NCBI GenBank assembly: GCA_023091665.1 | Contig: JALJCQ010000021.1 | Span: 348,596 to 412,595 of the forward strand | DNA length: 64,000 nt | Direction of reading: 5' to 3' | Source: Pythium myriotylum | Taxonomy: Eukaryota > Oomycota > Peronosporomycetes > Pythiales > Pythiaceae | In this document: positions 62,770-64,000 of the stretch, piece after piece | Numbering within the stretch: the first letter of the stretch is position 1 | How the letters are laid out: each line of letters begins with the position of its first letter | Position numbers and translations under genes: made by a program | Notes under the pieces: generated by a model | What the model was told of the DNA's origin: nothing | The model's input: only the letters and a program-made list of their open reading frames with translations | The model's database searches: none

Positions 62770-63800
62770 CTAATCGCCTGAGAAATCGTCGGAGAGCCAG
62801 ATGGGCTTGAACAGCTCGAGCAGCGTTCTTCGGTTGGGTGCTGCTGCGTCTCTTATCATCACTGCAATTTTTAGATGTACATACTCCCGGTAGATTGACC
62901 TGATGAGGTTCTCTAAAGGCGGGTGAGACGCGCCAAAAGATTGGTTAAGCGTTCTGTTGAAACGCTCTAACGGATTGTTGGTCCGCGACACAAGACGCCT
63001 GCCGGCGCCGTCCTTGTAGTCTTTACCAGACTTAGGCCCAAAATCCCAAACATTCCACACCTCTGGCTTATATCGGTTAATCCACGTGCGCTCAAAGTGT
63101 AGCGGGGTACACAAGTTATACTTGCAGTTACATAGGTAGTGTGGTTACATAATTAGGGTGGTCCACTTAGGGGAAAGTTACCCTAAGTAGTGACTCAGGT
63201 TTATCATATTTCAGTAGGTAATATCCCCGGATTAGTTACCAGGGATATAGGGCTCTAGGGTTACAGAGAGGATTACTATACGGCAGTTCGCCTTTTGCCA
63301 AGTCTTTGGCGCTCGTCGACAGGGGTCGACTCGGAGCGGCTGCTCTCGCTTCCTCCAAGCGAAGTCTGTGTAGTGGTCACGTGGACGGCTACACAAAGCG
63401 GCGCAAAAATGCTCGACCCTCTTTCGTCGAATACTTCATGTTGGCTGCCGCGCAGTCTTCCATGATCTTGTCACGCACCCAAATCCCCTCGCGCGGCCAT
63501 GTCGAAGTGGGGGAGAACAGTCAGTATATCAAGGACAACACGCCCCATGGTAATCTTGTGCATCCTGCATTGACATGCTTGTTTAAAATGAAAATAGCAC
63601 CCGACAATGTTAGTTTCCTCAGGATACCACTCACTCATAACGTCAATAGGAGCTTTTTCGAAGTCGCAAACGACATAGAAAATAGGAATGTATAGTTGAC
63701 TCGCCTCATCAAACACCGTGAAAACGATGCACTGTTAAAATCCATCTGGAACACGGTCAAAATGCCATTGGCAAATATGGTGATGTTGCTGTAGGACAAT
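62770..63800 (-). pseudogene. MULE transposase relic split by a solo LTR
   Basis: On the minus strand: DGIF then a stop (about 63735-63790), IPIFYVVCDFEKAPIDVM and GCYFHFKQACQCRMHK (63716-63560), RVVLDILTVLPHF, then FLRRF at the insertion point. After the solo LTR (63098-63393) it resumes in frame with ERTWINRYKPEVWN and RTNNPLERFNRTLNQSFG ... PLENLIRSIYREYVHLKI (63090-62860). These are motifs of the MULE transposase core and its C-terminal region. At least one nonsense codon and a frameshift (near 63480) make it inactive. Confidence 0.8.
63098..63393. mobile_element. Solo LTR (296 bp) inside the MULE transposase
   Basis: Starts TGTAGC, ends GCTACA, and is flanked by a 5-bp duplication CAAAG (63093-63097 and 63394-63398). 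Leaving out the LTR and one CAAAG restores the MULE frame across the site. No coding sequence inside, so it is the product of LTR-LTR recombination. Unrelated by eye to the Copia-1 and Copia-2 LTRs. Confidence 0.85.
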
Positions 63801-64000
63801 AAGCGGATACGGGCTCGATGCTCCTAGCCAACAATCCGGTCAATCGGACGCTTTGCCTTGTTAAATTTTTCCAACGCCTTAGTGAAACTGGAAAATAAGC
63901 TCGATGCCAGCCACAAGTACTAGTGGTGGCGTCTCAACTTTACCACTAATGGAGCCTCCGTTGTGTCGAGAACTTGCGTTGTCAAAACCTCGTTATGGCA
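63801..64000 (-). other. Upstream continuation of the MULE region to the window edge
   Basis: Probably more decayed transposase on the minus strand; no continuous frame and no recognisable motif. Confidence 0.3.

Overview
The window looks like nuclear DNA of an oomycete, probably a Phytophthora/Pythium-type member of the Peronosporales (inference). Three things point there. The secreted trypsin-like proteins resemble the oomycete S1 protease / glucanase-inhibitor-protein family. The promoters match the oomycete Inr plus flanking-element core promoter (CTCACTTTGCAATTT). The transposon mix (Copia, LINE with RNase H, Crypton tyrosine recombinase, Harbinger, MULE) is typical of these genomes. I saw no rRNA gene, complete tRNA gene or CRISPR array.

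From 1 to about 41.6 kb the window is an expanding cluster of one intronless gene family, secreted chymotrypsin-fold serine proteases. There are eleven complete genes (101-892, 2196-2987, 4070-4864, 13654-14448, 26102-26890, 27708-28502, 30366-31160, 33858-34640, 36045-36827, 38756-39538, 40792-41553). One copy has lost its 5' end (6319-7089), one is frameshifted (31780-32560), one is a 3' scrap (40465-40620), and one relic is split by a retrotransposon (45542-45654 / 50730-50795). All complete genes keep the His-Asp-Ser triad and the trypsin S1-pocket Asp, so they read as active trypsin-like enzymes rather than catalytically dead glucanase inhibitors. The family has grown in three ways. Three head-to-head inverted duplications place divergent twin genes around a spacer (1-3087, about 3971-7188, about 27596-31254). 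A direct segmental duplication links about 33.4-35.6 kb and 38.0-40.4 kb. A tandem array (15753-26278) holds 11.4 copies of a 922-bp chimeric unit and ends in an intact gene.

The rest is mostly mobile DNA. Copia-1 (7588-12487) is complete, with matching LTRs, a CCTCT target duplication and one intact polyprotein. Copia-2 (45655-50729) is complete, with an AAGAT duplication, but its gag and pol are in one frame separated by a single TGA; it lies inside a protease relic. In both, the primer-binding site matches the anticodon arm, not the 3' end, of a tRNA (initiator Met and Asn). LINE 3' ends with RNase H occur at about 3.2, 12.5, 37.4 and 42.2-45.4 kb. The last is bounded by a 17-bp duplication and has a tRNA-like A/B-box segment near its 5' end.

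From 51.5 kb the window is a graveyard of nested elements: a Copia-3 remnant interrupted by a 1144-bp Harbinger derivative (TCA duplication), a collapsed tandem LTR-element structure (1593-bp repeat), a Crypton recombinase with one nonsense codon, and a MULE transposase split by a 296-bp solo LTR (CAAAG duplication). Runs of 12-28 C or G recur throughout.
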